The translations under genes and the position numbers were made by a program. The notes beneath the pieces were generated by a model, which made no database searches, was not told the DNA's origin, and saw nothing but the letters and a program-made list of their open reading frames with translations. This document shows, piece after piece, positions 46,835 to 59,400 of a stretch of DNA of 64,000 nt. How positions within the stretch are numbered: position 1 is the first letter of the stretch; each line of letters starts with the position of its first letter. This stretch comes from Pyrus communis (lineage: Eukaryota; Streptophyta; Magnoliopsida; Rosales; Rosaceae), in contig NC_084817.1 in the NCBI RefSeq assembly GCF_963583255.1, positions 1,741,001 through 1,805,000 of the forward strand, given 5' to 3'.

Positions 46835-47880
46835 CTTGGCTTATTAGTCTTAAAAATGTTATTGAGTTTCAATTTACTCCTTGAATTTGGTTTTGTCTCA
46901 CTTTATCCACTTCTATTAATGGACTGATAAATTTAAGGGTATTTTAGACATTTCAGTTTTACACATTTATTTACATTTAGCCCCACACTAGACAAGTCGC
47001 AATTTTGTTTTTGACAACTCTAATTCAAACACATTAATTTGGACATTTTTTAAAAATAAATTATAGCAACAAAATCATTGTATCATCCAAAATAAAGGTT
47101 GCATTTGTTTATAGAGTCATTTTACTTGCAAGACATCTATATATTGGCTCGAGACTTTGCAATTGCAAAATATTCATTACAACAAAATCTTAATACCATT
47201 AAGTTATCCTATCCAAAATACTTCCCAAACCCCAAAAAATCATTTAAAGCAAATGTGCACAATTTGAAACAAAAAAATTTTCACATTGTTAAGCATTGAT
47301 TCCACTAGGCATGAGCTTGTTCAAAGTGTGCACATTTGCTTTAAATGATTTTTTTGGTTTGGGAAGTATTTTGGATAGGATAGCTTAATGGTATAATGAT
47401 TAAGTGTGCACATTTGCTTTAAATGATTTTTTTGGTTTGGGAAGTATTTTGGATAGGATAGCTTAATGGTATAATGATTTTGTTGTAATGAATATTTTTC
47501 AATTGCAAAGTTTCAAGCCAATACATGGATGTCTTGCAAGTGAAATGACTCTACGAACAAATGTAACCCTTATTTTCGTTAATACAATGATTTTGTTGCT
47601 CGAAAATTTTCTATTGATTAAATAATTTATTTTTAAAAATACCCAAAATTTATGTGTTTGAATTAGACTTGTCATAAATAAAATTGAAACTTGTTTAGTA
47701 TGTAGGCTAGAGGTAAATAAATGTATAAAAATTGAAATGTCTAAAATACCCTTAAATTTAACAATCCATTAACGAAAGTGGGTAAAGTGAGACAAAAGAG
47801 TTGAAAACGTCAATTTCAAGAGGCAAAGTGAAACAAAACCAGTTTCAAGGGACATTTCGACTAACAAGCCTACGTACTTT
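46835..47880. mobile_element. Large foldback (palindromic) element, about 1.05 kb
   Basis: The left arm (about 46835-47290) and the reverse complement of the right arm (about 47400-47880) match over some 450 bp. Shared blocks include GGCTTATTAGTC/GGCTTGTTAGTC, TTTAAGGGTATTTTAGACATTTCA, ATTCAAACACATTAATTT, TTGCAAGACATC and CATTTAAAGCAAATGTGCAC. Near the centre an about 80-bp right-arm block (AGTGTGCACATTTGCTTTAA...) is doubled at 47325-47402 and 47403-47480. No transposase. A (TA)n microsatellite (46715-46747) lies just left. Confidence 0.8.
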
Positions 47881-48400
47881 TAATTTTCTTTGCCAAACAC
47901 TATAAAAACGCTTTTAGTTAATTTAGATAAACTTCCAAATATCCCTATTATCCATGGTGGGAACTTTTTCCTTTTTTTATTTATTTTTTATTTTTTCATG
48001 GCTTGTAATGTCACAATTTAAGAGTATCTCCAAAGAAAGTTTCAAGGAAATAGGCAAAAATACTAAAAAAGGTTTCGTGAGGCAAAATAGCCTAGTGGTA
48101 GGAGATAAAGGCAATTTTGGGTCCTCACCAATGTCAAATTGAACCAAAAAAACCTAAAGAAAAATCAAACCAAATTGAATCGAACAATAATTCAATATGA
48201 TTTAAGCAAAAAATGAACCGGTTGAAATCGAATTCACCCCAATTGTATGGTGTGCTTGGAGTTTTTGAAGAGGAAAGAGCAGAGGAGAGATAGTGGGATG
48301 GTGGTGGGTCAGAGGATAATTTAAAAAAAAAAAAAAAAAAACCCTGTATTCACGTGTCACACATCAAAAGTAAGAATTTTTTATTTTTTAACGGTTGCAA
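47881..48400. other. Intergenic
   Basis: A+T-rich DNA with no recognised gene. A short + strand frame near 47954-48142 is not supported by any motif. An A run lies at 48322-48341. Confidence 0.3.
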
Positions 48401-48660
48401 TAAACTTTGTCGCGGAAAAACCATTTGCACGACATAAAACCATTTGTGCAACATCGTACAAAGGATATGGTCTACAATTTTTTGAGAATAATACTTGGCT
48501 AAACTTTGTCGTGAGAAAACCATTTGTGCGACATCGTATAAAGGATATGGTCTACAATTTTTGAGAATAATACGTGGCTAAACTTTGTTGCGGGAAAACC
48601 ATTTGTGTGACATCATACAAAGGATATGGTCTGCAATTTTTGAGAATAATTTTTGGCTAC
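48401..48660. repeat. Three-unit tandem repeat (79-99 bp)
   Basis: Units begin TAAACTTTGTCG at 48401, 48500 and 48579, each with AAACCATTTGTG, GACATCGTA(C/T)AAAGGATATG and GGTCTACAATTTTTGAGAATAA. The first is longer because a CATTTG-ACGACAT block is doubled inside it. The units are very similar, suggesting recent expansion. Confidence 0.85.
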
Positions 48661-49569
48661 TCAGAGAATAAATAAGAGTTCCTACACAAAATTATTTATT
48701 GTTGATTCATATAACTTTGTTTTTATGACCATAATCGTTCATATTATAAATCATTTTATAAACGTCACATCTTCAAAAAAAGATCAATTAAAATTAAGGT
48801 CATTTAGTATTCTATAAAAACATATGAGCGGGATTAGCAAAAGCATTATGAACCATTTATGTATTTGTTACAACAGATTAACTAGACGACTTTAGTTTTA
48901 ATTCATTTTTTGCAGAGATGATCTTTACATAGTAATTCATAATATGAACAGTTCGAACACAAGCACGAAGATCTGCCATTCGAACACGAGAGTTTCGAGT
49001 TAGAGTTTCTACTTATCTTTAAATAGCTAATTATTGTTTTTTTTTAAGGAGATATTTGACATGACAAATATTAAAAGACAAAATGCCGATAACTATGAAA
49101 TTTCATTTTGTGATGGTTTTGACGCGGAGGCTGTCCGGTCAACGTCGGACTTCGTGAATAAAAATGCCACGTAGGTCCCAATTATTTTCCCACAAAGTCG
49201 TTGTTTTTGTTCGTGGGAGTGGGGGACTTGCTTTTGGCCTTTATGTAACTCCCATCGCTTTATTATTTGCCCATTTCATATTTTGACCGGACAATTCATA
49301 ATTTTTGCATTTTTGGAGTTAACATTTGACTAAGAATATAATTGTTGGCCGCCATCGAACTTTTCTAAATCCATTTGTGGCCACAAGGAAATTTATAGTA
49401 TTCCACTTTGAATTTTATTTTCTTCACATCATTACTTTGATAAATTAATTTACATGAAGAGGAATGCTAAGATTTGGAATGGGAAGAAAGCTCTTTTTTT
49501 TTCTTTTCTTCTAACCAGATGAGATGATGATTAGTGGGTCAGTGTGTGCTCTTGATCACAATTATTAAA
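48661..49569. other. Intergenic
   Basis: No gene found. A moderately G+C-rich stretch (49120-49260) has no coding match. Confidence 0.3.
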
Positions 49570-49716
49570 GGGGTGTGCTATTCACACATTATTTTTTAAT
49601 TCTCACACACCTCTTGTTAATTTCTGTCCGTTTATCTTCTTCATTTCATCTGATCCGACGATCGAAAATTAGAAGGGTATGTGAAAAGTAAAAAGGATGT
49701 GTGGATATCACACCCC
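49570..49716. mobile_element. 147-bp MITE with perfect target duplication
   Basis: Terminal repeats GGGGTGTGCTATTCACACAT and the inverse of ATGTGTGGATATCACACCCC. Flanked by TTATTAAA at 49562-49569 and 49717-49724. The interior is an imperfect hairpin (TTTTTAATTCTCACACACC versus GTGAAAAGTAAAAAGG). Non-coding; the 8-bp duplication suggests a hAT-type source. Confidence 0.8.
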
Positions 49717-49724
49717 TTATTAAA

Positions 49725-51028
49725 GGGAAGGGAAGGTGCTGGGCTGCCCTATGAATCAATTTCGGGCCGCCATGTCTATCTGTGCGAGAGTCATAAGTAG
49801 AAAGAGGAATGTTTGACGTAGTCAGTCTCATCTTTGAGGGATTCTTCATAGATTATCTATTACCTCATAATTTGTCGTCAATTCTCATACCAACATTATA
49901 AAATATGTGGTAAAAATATGAGATGATAGAGAATTTATGAAGAATCTCATTGTTAACAAAGTCCCTCCATTAGCATTTTTCTTCACATGAATGATCATCA
50001 AAAGCACATAAAAGTCCTTAGAATAATCATTTAACTCTACTTTGGTTCAAGTTGAGGACCAGTCAAGAGTTATTCAGTGTACACGTTAAAAAAGTCTTGG
50101 TCTCTCACCAATTAACTAATAGTTAGGTACTTATTTGGGGATAATATCTTGATACTTGCCCAAATTCTTATCTAATTATGTGAGTCAATAATTAGCAACA
50201 TATGTACTTTTACGTAAGTCCATCCAATTCGAGATTGTGAATACGGAGAGAAGTCAATCTCTTCTCAAACTTTTTGTTTCCAAAAAAACATATATAATTT
50301 TATTTGGTTGTTAATTAGATGAACTTACTTTTTTTTTTTTTTAAATATGAAAAACTTGCATGAGTAACTCAAGAAAAACACAAAGATCATCCTTAAACAA
50401 ATAAAGATTTAAAAAAAAAAATCAAGGTCAACATAGTGTCATATTTTGTTCTTCGGTGAAATTCGTAAAGTACTATATCATACTGGTAATACCGACATTT
50501 TATTTACAACATTAAAAGAAGTTTCAAACTTGAATTATTCATCCAAATTCAAAAGAAAGCGACATTAATTAAACTTTTTCATAAGAAAATGACTTATCTG
50601 AGCTTATCTTAATTGAATTTGGAACAAAAAAATTAGGTATCACTATCATTCTGGCCAAATTTTTTGTGGAAGTATGTGACATGAGGCTAAAGGTGCCAAT
50701 AATTCCATATGGAAAAAGAGAAAAGAAAAATCAAAGGCAAAGACGTGCTAAAAAGAAAAAGATGATGGTCTGTTTAATAAAAATGTGATGTGATCCTCTC
50801 TAATCCAAACACGCTAAACTACAAAGATCCAAAATATTAATTAGAGAAAGAGAAATATGAAGAATAATCTCAAAGTGTAATTTTTATAGATTTTCTATCG
50901 TCTCACAATTTAATGTTAATTTTTATGTAAAATATTATAAAATATCATGTTTAAAATATGAGGTGGAGTCTCCTTAGCATTTCTCAATATGGAGTGTCAG
51001 GCACCTCATATTTTTCATAATACTATAT
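49725..51028. other. Intergenic
   Basis: A+T-rich DNA without a recognised gene. Repeated fragments with ATTTTATAAAATAT and GATTCTTCATAGATTATCTA-like text suggest further degraded MITEs. Confidence 0.3.
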
Positions 51029-51522
51029 AGAGTAAATTGCAGCAATGGTCCCTTATTTTTAACTCAACTGGAGCAATGGTCTCTCAACTAAAAATCTATT
51101 ACTATTGATCCCTCAACACATCAAAACGTGCAGTTATGATTCTTCAACTAACCATCAATTACCATTGATCCCTCAACTTTAATCCAACTGAAGAAATGAT
51201 CCATCAACTTTAACTTAATTAGAGCAATAATTTCTCAACTTTAACACAATTGTAGAAATGGTCATTCCAACTTACTTTGACAAAATTCTAACGAAGTTGA
51301 CGAAAATGATCATAGCTATAAGTTTTGATGAGTTGAGGGACTCCAATTGTAGCAAAAATCCTTTTAACATAACTTATTTTGACAAAATTTTGATAATGTT
51401 AACGAAAATGATCATACCTTCATATTTTGATGAGTTCAAGGACCAATAGTAATGAATTTTTAGTTGAGAGACCATTGCTCAAATTTGATTAAAGTTGAGG
51501 GATTATTGTTACAATTTACTCT
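51029..51522. repeat. MITE-like element, family C
   Basis: The ends GAGTAAATTGCAGCAATGGTC and the inverse of GGGATTATTGTTACAATTTACTC are inverted. The interior repeats TGATCCCTCAAC and TTAACTCAATTAGAGCAAT several times. A second copy lies at about 61343-61783. Non-coding. Confidence 0.7.
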
Positions 51523-52077
51523 AATATATAATATTGGTACCAAAATTAACGTTAAACAGTAAAAAATCTATAGAGTGTCTCATTTTTAAGAGAATATCCT
51601 TACCATTTTTTTCAAGTTAATCACAATAATTTTATAACATCAATTATCGTATCAGTATTATAAAATATTTGATAAAAATATGAGATGATATAGAGTATCC
51701 AAGAGAGTGTCTTGGCATTTTTCTTTCCAAAAACTAAATATCAAAATTTCAATATTTTCAACCACACCACCAGAAAGCCATAACTGAACATGGCTTCATT
51801 AATGCTTCCGGTGGCTCTGAAAGTGACTCCACAATACAAAGACATAGACAAAGCCTCGGCGGTTGGTTGAGCGGGCACACTCCTCACTGCTTCTCTCTCT
51901 CATTAAATGTTCTACCTCCTCCTCCTTCAAAGTTTCAAACCCACTCTCTATTCGCAGGGTACTCTTAATTGTCAGTTTTGTTTGTCGGGTCTTTGAAGTT
52001 CGCAATTTTGGTTGGTGGGTTTTCTTGAGTTGCTGAAATTTTTAATCTTGGTGGAGAAAAGAAGAATTTTCAAAGAA

Positions 52078-52113
52078 ATGGTGGAGACCACGACGGAGAA
52101 GAATTTCCATTGA
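52078..52113 (+). promoter_or_regulatory. Upstream ORF in the receptor-kinase leader
   Basis: An ATG at 52078 opens an 11-codon frame ending at the TGA at 52111-52113, five bases before the main ATG at 52119 and in a different frame. The upstream ATG has a purine at -3 and G at +4 (AGAAATGG), a favourable context, so it would be expected to reduce or condition translation of the receptor. The transcription start is not known from sequence. Confidence 0.5.
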
Positions 52114-52118
52114 CGACC

Positions 52119-55100
52119 ATGAAGTTGTTATCTGTAACTAAAACGGCAATGGGGGCGAGAGCCCAAGTCGGCGCCTTTGCCATAGCGTTAATCTTGTTCG
52201 TGATTCAGAGTGGTTTTGCGCAGCAGGGTTCTTTGAGCTCCGAAATGGAGCTGTCGGCGTTACTGGAGCTCCGGTCTTCGTTGGGTCTCAGAAGCAAAAA
52301 CTGGCCCAAAAGGGCCGACCCATGTTCATCCTGGACCGGAGTCACATGCAGCAAGAACGGCCGAGTCACTGGAATTACCTTGTCCGGTTTGAGGCGAACC
52401 CGAGTGGGCCGGCAAAACCCCCGGTTCTCCGTCGATTCACTGGCTAATATAACCCTCTTGGCTTCTTTCAACGCCTCCGGGTTCGCGCTTCCTGGGTCCA
52501 TACCCGACTGGTTTGGCCAAAGACTTGGTGCACTCCAGGTGCTCGACCTTAGGTCTGCGTCAGTCATTGGTTCTATTCCCCAGTCGCTTGGTAATTTGAA
52601 AAATCTTACTTCTTTGTTTTTATCTGGCAATGATATTACTGGGATTTTACCTTCTGCGTTGATAAACATAACAGAGTTGGAAATTCTTGATCTTTCGAGG
52701 AATGCGATTACTGGGTCCATACCTTCTGGCTTTGCCAATCTTGGAAAGCTTGAAAGTCTTGACCTTTCTTCAAATTTCTTATATGGGTCGGTTCCACCAG
52801 GTTTGGGAACCCTTTCAAGGCTTGAGTTCTTGGACTTGTCTGATAATAGTCTCACCGATTCGATTCCGGTTCAGTTTAGTAACCTTTCCCGGTTGGTTGA
52901 GCTTGATCTTAGCAAGAACACTTTGTCTGGGGCATTGCCTGTGGAGCTGAGAGGGTTGAGGAGTTTGATGAGGATGAGGATTGGAGATAATGCTCTCGAA
53001 GGTCCATTGCCGGAGGGTTTGTTTTCGAGTCTTGTTCAGCTGGAAGTTCTGGTTCTGAGTCGGAATAAATTTGATGGTGCTCTTCCTGGTGCCTTGTGGT
53101 CACTTCCCAGTTTGCGATTTCTCGATGTATCCCGCAACAATTTTACGGGAACTCTACCGAGCCTGGGTTCAAATGCTAGTGTTAGTGGCGCTGTGTTCAA
53201 CCTTTCTCATAATCTGTTATATGGAAATCTTACTTTTCCTGTTGGGAAATTTGTCTCAATCGATTTGTCTGATAATTTTTTCCAAGGCAAGGTATTAGAA
53301 GATAGTCAAAGCAATGATACTCTTACTGGAAATTGCCTACAGATTGTACCAAATCAAAGGAGTTTGCAGGATTGTAGGCAGTTTTATGAAGAGAGAAATT
53401 TAATTTTTGATGATTTTGGGGCCCTAGAACCTGCTCAGCCACCTTTCCTAGAACCTGAATCAAAGAGCAAGAACAGATTAACATTTATATTGGTTGGGAT
53501 ATTTGGTGGACTCGGCTTCATTGTGATTTTGGTACTGGTTCTGGTAGTGCTCCTGAAAATGTGCAATAAAGGCACAAATCAACGTGGAAGTGCAAACGTT
53601 GGGCCTGTTCCAGAAGGAGATGACCCTGCACTCCCCAAAGATCTCATTGATGCATCAGGTCGAGGAGATTCATTTACGTATGAGCAGATTCTCCAGTCCA
53701 CTTCTGCTTTCAGTGAAGCAAATCTTATAAAACATGGACACTCTGGAGACATATACCGAGGATCCTTGGCGAGTGGAAACCCTGTAGTTATCAAAAGGGT
53801 AAATTTGCATTCCGTAAAGAAAGAATCATACACGATAGAAATGGATTTATTCAGCAAGGTTTCACATACGAGATTGGTGCCACTTTTGGGTCACTGCTTG
53901 GAGCATGAGAGCGAGAAGCTTCTGGTTTACAAATACATGCCAAATGGAGACTTGGCTAGTTCCTTGCACAGGGTTACCAACTTAGGAGATGGCAATTTAC
54001 AGTCCCTGGATTGGATTACAAGATTAAAAATTGCAATTGGAGCTGCTGAAATCTTAGCTTACCTACATCATGAATGCAGCCCACCGCTCGTTCACAGGTA
54101 TTCCTTATCTTGCTTTCAGCTATTCTCACATCTTATAGCCATTGTTCATGAATTATAGTGATTTTGAGTCCTCGTACTAATAAAATGCAGTATTTTTTGG
54201 CTCGAGTCATTTATGTCTAATAAACCTGCTTAGTCTATCAAAATAAAGATTTCATAATGATAGTGAATGGTTACAAATACAACTACTGAAACCGAAGGCA
54301 AAGTATGCGTTGTGGTTGATAGTTTATGGTTACACCACTTGGTACCTTTCGTTCGAGACTGTAGTTCCCAGACTGACTATAGTTTTTTACTTCATGCTTA
54401 ATTGTGTTGTATTTTGCTAATTTTAGTTAGTTGACAAGCGACTGATAGTTTATTTTTGGGTTGAAGAGATGTTCAAGCAAGCAGTATACTTCTCGATGAT
54501 AAATTTGAGGTCCGGCTTGGAAGCTGGAGTGAGGTCCGTGTGCAAGAAGGGGATGGTAACCCAAATGTGATCACGAGATTGTTGCGGAAACAACAGTAAG
54601 TGTTCCTTATGAGTAGCCCTGCATGCATAACATATGTGATCTTTAGCATTTTTCATCAAATTATACTTCAGTCGTGGATAATATATGCGAAGCATAATCA
54701 CAGTTTCCGTTCTGTCTTATGCAGAACCTTGGAACAAAGCCCTTATGGTACGTAAATCTACTTGAAACTTTTTTTCTGAAAATTTCGTTCCTCATATCTC
54801 CCTTCCCAGTTAAACCTCTCAAGTCTTGGGTCCTTATATTTCTCGTTCAATAGATTAATTAGTTTTCGTTTCTTTCTGCGTGGACAGCTTCAGCATCAGC
54901 TGCTTGCTCATATGATGTATACTGTTTCGGGAAGGTTTTGCTTGAGCTTGTAACGGGTAAGCTTGGCATCAGCAAATCTGATGATTCCACTACAAGGGAG
55001 TTGTTGGATCACACGGTGCGCTACATCAGCATATATGACAAGGAACTGTTGAATAAGATTGTTGACCCATCTCTGATAGTAGATGAAGATCTATTGGAAG

Positions 55101-55453
55101 AAGTTTGGGCCATGGCAATCGTGGCCAGGTCCTGCCTCAACCCCAAGCCGTCTAAGCGTCCCCCGATGAAATACATCCTTAAAGCATTGGAAAACCCTCT
55201 AAAGGTGGTGAGGGAAGAGAGTTCCAGCTCTGCAAGGCTGCGAACAGCTTCATCGAGAAGATCCTGGAGCACTGCTTTCTTTGGTAGCTGGCGGCAGAGC
55301 TCATCAGAGAGCGCCACCGCTCCTGGCCACACGAGCAGAGAGAGTATCAGTGGCTTAAAACGGGAATCCTCTGCATCACACAAAAGGTTATCAAGTGAAA
55401 TATTCCCTGAGCCAATTGAAATACAAGATCTCGAGCGACAAGATGAACATTAG
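52119..55453 (+). CDS. LRR receptor-like kinase, probable pseudokinase
   Basis: Four exons: 52119-54097, 54467-54595, 54725-54747 and 54888-55453, 2697 nt, 898 residues. A signal peptide (about 1-34) precedes an LRR N-terminal cap with paired Cys (DPCSSWTGVTC). About nine to ten leucine-rich repeats follow (LQVLDLRSASVIGSIP through FLDVSRNNFTGTLP), then a membrane span (about 454-480) and a kinase-like domain from about 519. The ATP-binding Lys559 (VVIKRV) and a partial Gly loop (HGHSGDIYRG) are kept. The catalytic loop reads HRDVQASS, with Gln663 where kinases have Lys, and the DFG motif is replaced by GSW (678-680). Catalysis is therefore unlikely; a scaffold or co-receptor role at the plasma membrane is inferred. 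It resembles Arabidopsis At2g16250. The C-terminal tail is Ser/Arg-rich. Confidence 0.93.
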
Positions 55454-56471
55454 ATTTGAAGAACAACGACGTAGTCTTCACACAGACCACCAGTATCTGC
55501 GTTAAGCTTTGCATCTGCGATTCTGCGTTAAGCTCGACGACGATGCCGGATAAAGATTACGAGCTATCTGGCGGATTGGAAATGCCTGGTGAAGTTGGTC
55601 TAAAAGTTGAGCCAGATTGTTATTGGTATGCTAAGCTTGTTAAATTGAAGAAAACAAGCCGCAAAGCTCAGTGACAGATGCTTTATAAAAGATCCCACGA
55701 GTGGAGTATGAATTTGTTACAGATTGGAAATTGGTAATAAATCTATTACAAGAATTTTCGTGGTTGTCAAAATTCAAACTTCAACGGATACAAAAGCATT
55801 TGCACTGTTTCCGGAAGCACTTTTTTGACATACAAGAGCACTTAAAAACATTTTGGCATAACACCTTTCTTTAGTTGTCGACAATGAAAATTGATAAAAG
55901 TCCCTGAGTTTGTCTACTGTACATCATTTTAATTTTTTTCGTAAAAAATCCATCAATATCAAAAATACCCTTTTCCGTAAAAAAAAATCTGTCAATATCA
56001 GAAATACCCTTAAAAGGGTGATCACGTAGTCATTCACATGACCAAAATGATTCATAGTCAACATACTCAAGAACCACTTCTATCCATTTTCGTTGTCAAT
56101 GAGCAAATTGAAGAGATGTGCCAATCTCAGGGCTATTTTAGCTAAATAGCCAAACATAAAAGTGCATCTATGTCAGAGAACCACTTTCTAGAAAAGCACT
56201 TCCAAATGCTTTTGCATAATACACTTCCAAACAAGTCCTTAACAACCTAGATCATCTCGAGAGAAAAAAATCAAAGCGAATCGGAGGATAGTCATAATAT
56301 GCAAGAAACATTTCATTCCGAATGCAGAAAAGTTTGTACCACATATGGGGCAAAGAAAAGTAAAGGGCTTTTAAGCACTTAATTTACAGTTCTCTATTGG
56401 GGCAAATCATTTGCAGCTCACCTAGATCATCCATAAATGCTCGCGTCTTCTTATCACGAAGCAAACATGCT
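55454..56471. other. 3' flank of the receptor gene with a MITE family B copy
   Basis: About 55870-56150 is a family B inverted-repeat element (AATTGATAAAAGTCCCTGAG ... CTCAAGAACCACTTCTATCC) with AAATACCC(T/C)TTT doubled. The two genes here converge, so their 3' UTRs share this interval. A short + strand frame at 55456-55674 is not supported. Confidence 0.55.
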
Positions 56472-59400
56472 TCACAGGGGAAGAATATCGAATTCATGGG
56501 GCATGTAGTCTTCGCTCGGCCTGTAGTATTTGTCGGGCGAGTAGAGACTCAAGTTGGAAACCTGGCTAGTATAAAGGCAGGCAAATCTCTCGACCTGCAT
56601 CATGAAAACACAGTTCCAATTGAAGCCATCTTAGAGAAAACGGCTTAAGTAAGAATGTATGTTTTTTTTTGAAGGTCAATGCCATTTTACACCGCACCTG
56701 ATGGGCAAAGCGGGAGTTCTGATAGCCAGTCTTCATGAGTTGCCCCCAAATCTTATGAAACTGCATTTGTAAGTAAACCACAAGTCAACATTCTTGAAAC
56801 CGAACTCATATACCACTGGACTAAAGCCTCAGAACTAGGAAGCATGTTTCATGTTGGACAGGAGAATCACTACCATTTGGTGAGATTCACGTTGAGCCTG
56901 TTGATGGGCGAAACGCACTTGATCTCTTTGAAACTATAAAATCAAGCCATTAAGAAGCAAAAATACGAATTTCACAACTGTTGAGCAACATATTTAAGAA
57001 GCTGAAATAAACTTTACCCGGCAAGTTTAACAGGCTTACCTCCAAAGCATTGCATTCAGAAGATAATTTTTGCTTCTCCACAGTACTGAAATCGTCATAT
57101 CTGATAAGGGCAATAGCATTTCTGTGTAAATTTTCGCTCACAATTAAAAATTTAATAAATAAAAGCACTATAGAATTCTAGATGAACACTGACTTGAGAG
57201 ACCACTTTAGATGATGTATTTTGTCTTCAATCAAATCACGTTCATTCCTCAACAATCGAAGTTGCTGTATGAACCAGCATACAAGTTAGCTTGTTGATCA
57301 TGATACTACATTAAAAAAAAAAAAACAGTAGTTTCACAGGAAGTTTTAGAAAGACCTTGCGGGTATCTCTCAATTCCCATAGGAGTTCAACCTCCCTCTC
57401 TAGCTCTGGAACGACAAGCATTGTTCTCCACCCTATCCATAAAGACAAGAAATTAGGGAAAATATGATCACATTTGGGGAAGCAACGTAGAAGAAAGAAA
57501 ACACGCACATTGTTTAAAGAAGTGACACAGATAACTGAATATCGGAAAAACAAAGGAAATTAGAAGATTCAGTACCAAGAACCTTTTTGCTGCGCAAAAT
57601 ATCTCCATATATATGGTCACCAACATAAAGAACCTATGAAAAATGTGTAAAATATTAGACCCAAGTTTGTTGGTAACATCGGTTTTTCTTGCAACTGACG
57701 TACTTCCAGGAAAGAATAATTCACCTGTGAGCTTGACTCAATTGAAAGCAGTTTATGAAGATGGCCAACGCTGCCTCCCTGAAACAATGTCAAGGGCACT
57801 ATTACTCAAGTTGAAATAATTAACACAATAATCAGAAAAACGGAATGTTGTTGTTATAGAAAATAAATTATTCAGATAAAGCTATTAATATGATCCTATA
57901 ATGCACTAAATATTTAAAAGAGTACCTGGAAAACTCTACAAGCCTTCTTCTGTCCCTTCAACGATAACATAGGTGCAGGTGAAGAACTTCCAACCTTTTG
58001 GAATATGAAATTAATTAATAAAACTGGATAAAATAAGAGGATACGAGTGTATAATGTGGCATACAATGCGTTATCAACATTAGCATACCAACCTGAGCCA
58101 TAGGAGAACCATTATCAGTATTGATTAGCATCCCCGACTCGAGTTCTACCTCAAACAGATTAGCACGGTTACCATCATGAAAGAAGCTTGGCTTTGCACT
58201 GCATAGGTAACCACTTCTAATGGTTAGTAAAATGATAGTAACTATGACATAGGCGGTACATGGCAAATGCTTGGCAAATTCAGAGATGGTGAACATAAGG
58301 ATAAACAGCATAACTCATAAAAACCTACACCATGTCGAAGGGTAGGGCAATTGAAATCCAGATTAGCATTCTCCAATTAAGGAATTAATAAAGTAGTGAT
58401 ATATGGTAAAGAATAGCAACAAAGAACGCTTAGAGGAAAGGAAAAATCATGACCTGCCACTGATGACAACATCAAAGTATTTAAGCCAGTCGAAATTGCA
58501 TTTTCTACTACCATCCACTGTACGCGACTCGCAGAGGAAATTCATCACAATGTTTGTGTAGTCCCATAAACTGTAAGGCGTAAATTTTTTTATAAGAAAA
58601 ACGTGTGTTATAGATTATCAGCAAAAACATATATAAATTCTCAAATTTAATTAAACAGAAATAAAAGAAGCACAAATACCTGTTTGTCACTAGGAATGTA
58701 GCACGGCCAGAATCTCTCAGCATTTTGAGCATCGGAACTATGGAGGTATCCTCATTAATATACCTTGTAGCATTAATCATGAAGACCAAGTAAGATTGTT
58801 TTACCATTCAATTATTGATTTATACATTATGTGAAACTAATACACAATGTTTATCCTTACCGCTGAGGGTCTTTTGCCACCATTTGCTTTAAAGTTCCAT
58901 CACGGTGGCACAAATCAACAGCAGCTCGAACATCCTTGTACATAACAGCATAACTGAAAAGAAAAAAACAAAATAAATATTGATATAAAAGAATTTTACC
59001 ATCCATGGACCACGGAGCAAGTCATATTCTTACTCAACACCCTCTGGGATTTTTCCTGGATTTTTGTCTTTGAAGTCAACCAGTTGGGCAAACATGTAAG
59101 CTTCAGCTAGAGCAAAGAGGGTATCAATGATAATATAATCTGGCTCGTCAAAGGAATCCCGTATTAATGTATTTCCATAGGTGTTAACTTTATCTTCCTT
59201 AGATAACTCTTTGAATCCATGGTAAGCAACTTTCACATACTTATGTCGATCCATCTGCACATCCATGTAATACAAGTATTCACACAGAGATTCGCAAAGC
59301 AATAAAGAATAGAAATCCAACCTAACCTGGAATGACCACATAAAACATCAAAAAACCATAATCAACGGGATCACCTTCAAGATGTTGCCTCTCTTCTTAT

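Noticed and set aside
52205..52855. A 216-codon minus-strand frame within the LRR region
   Set aside because: Antisense reading of the periodic leucine-rich repeats.
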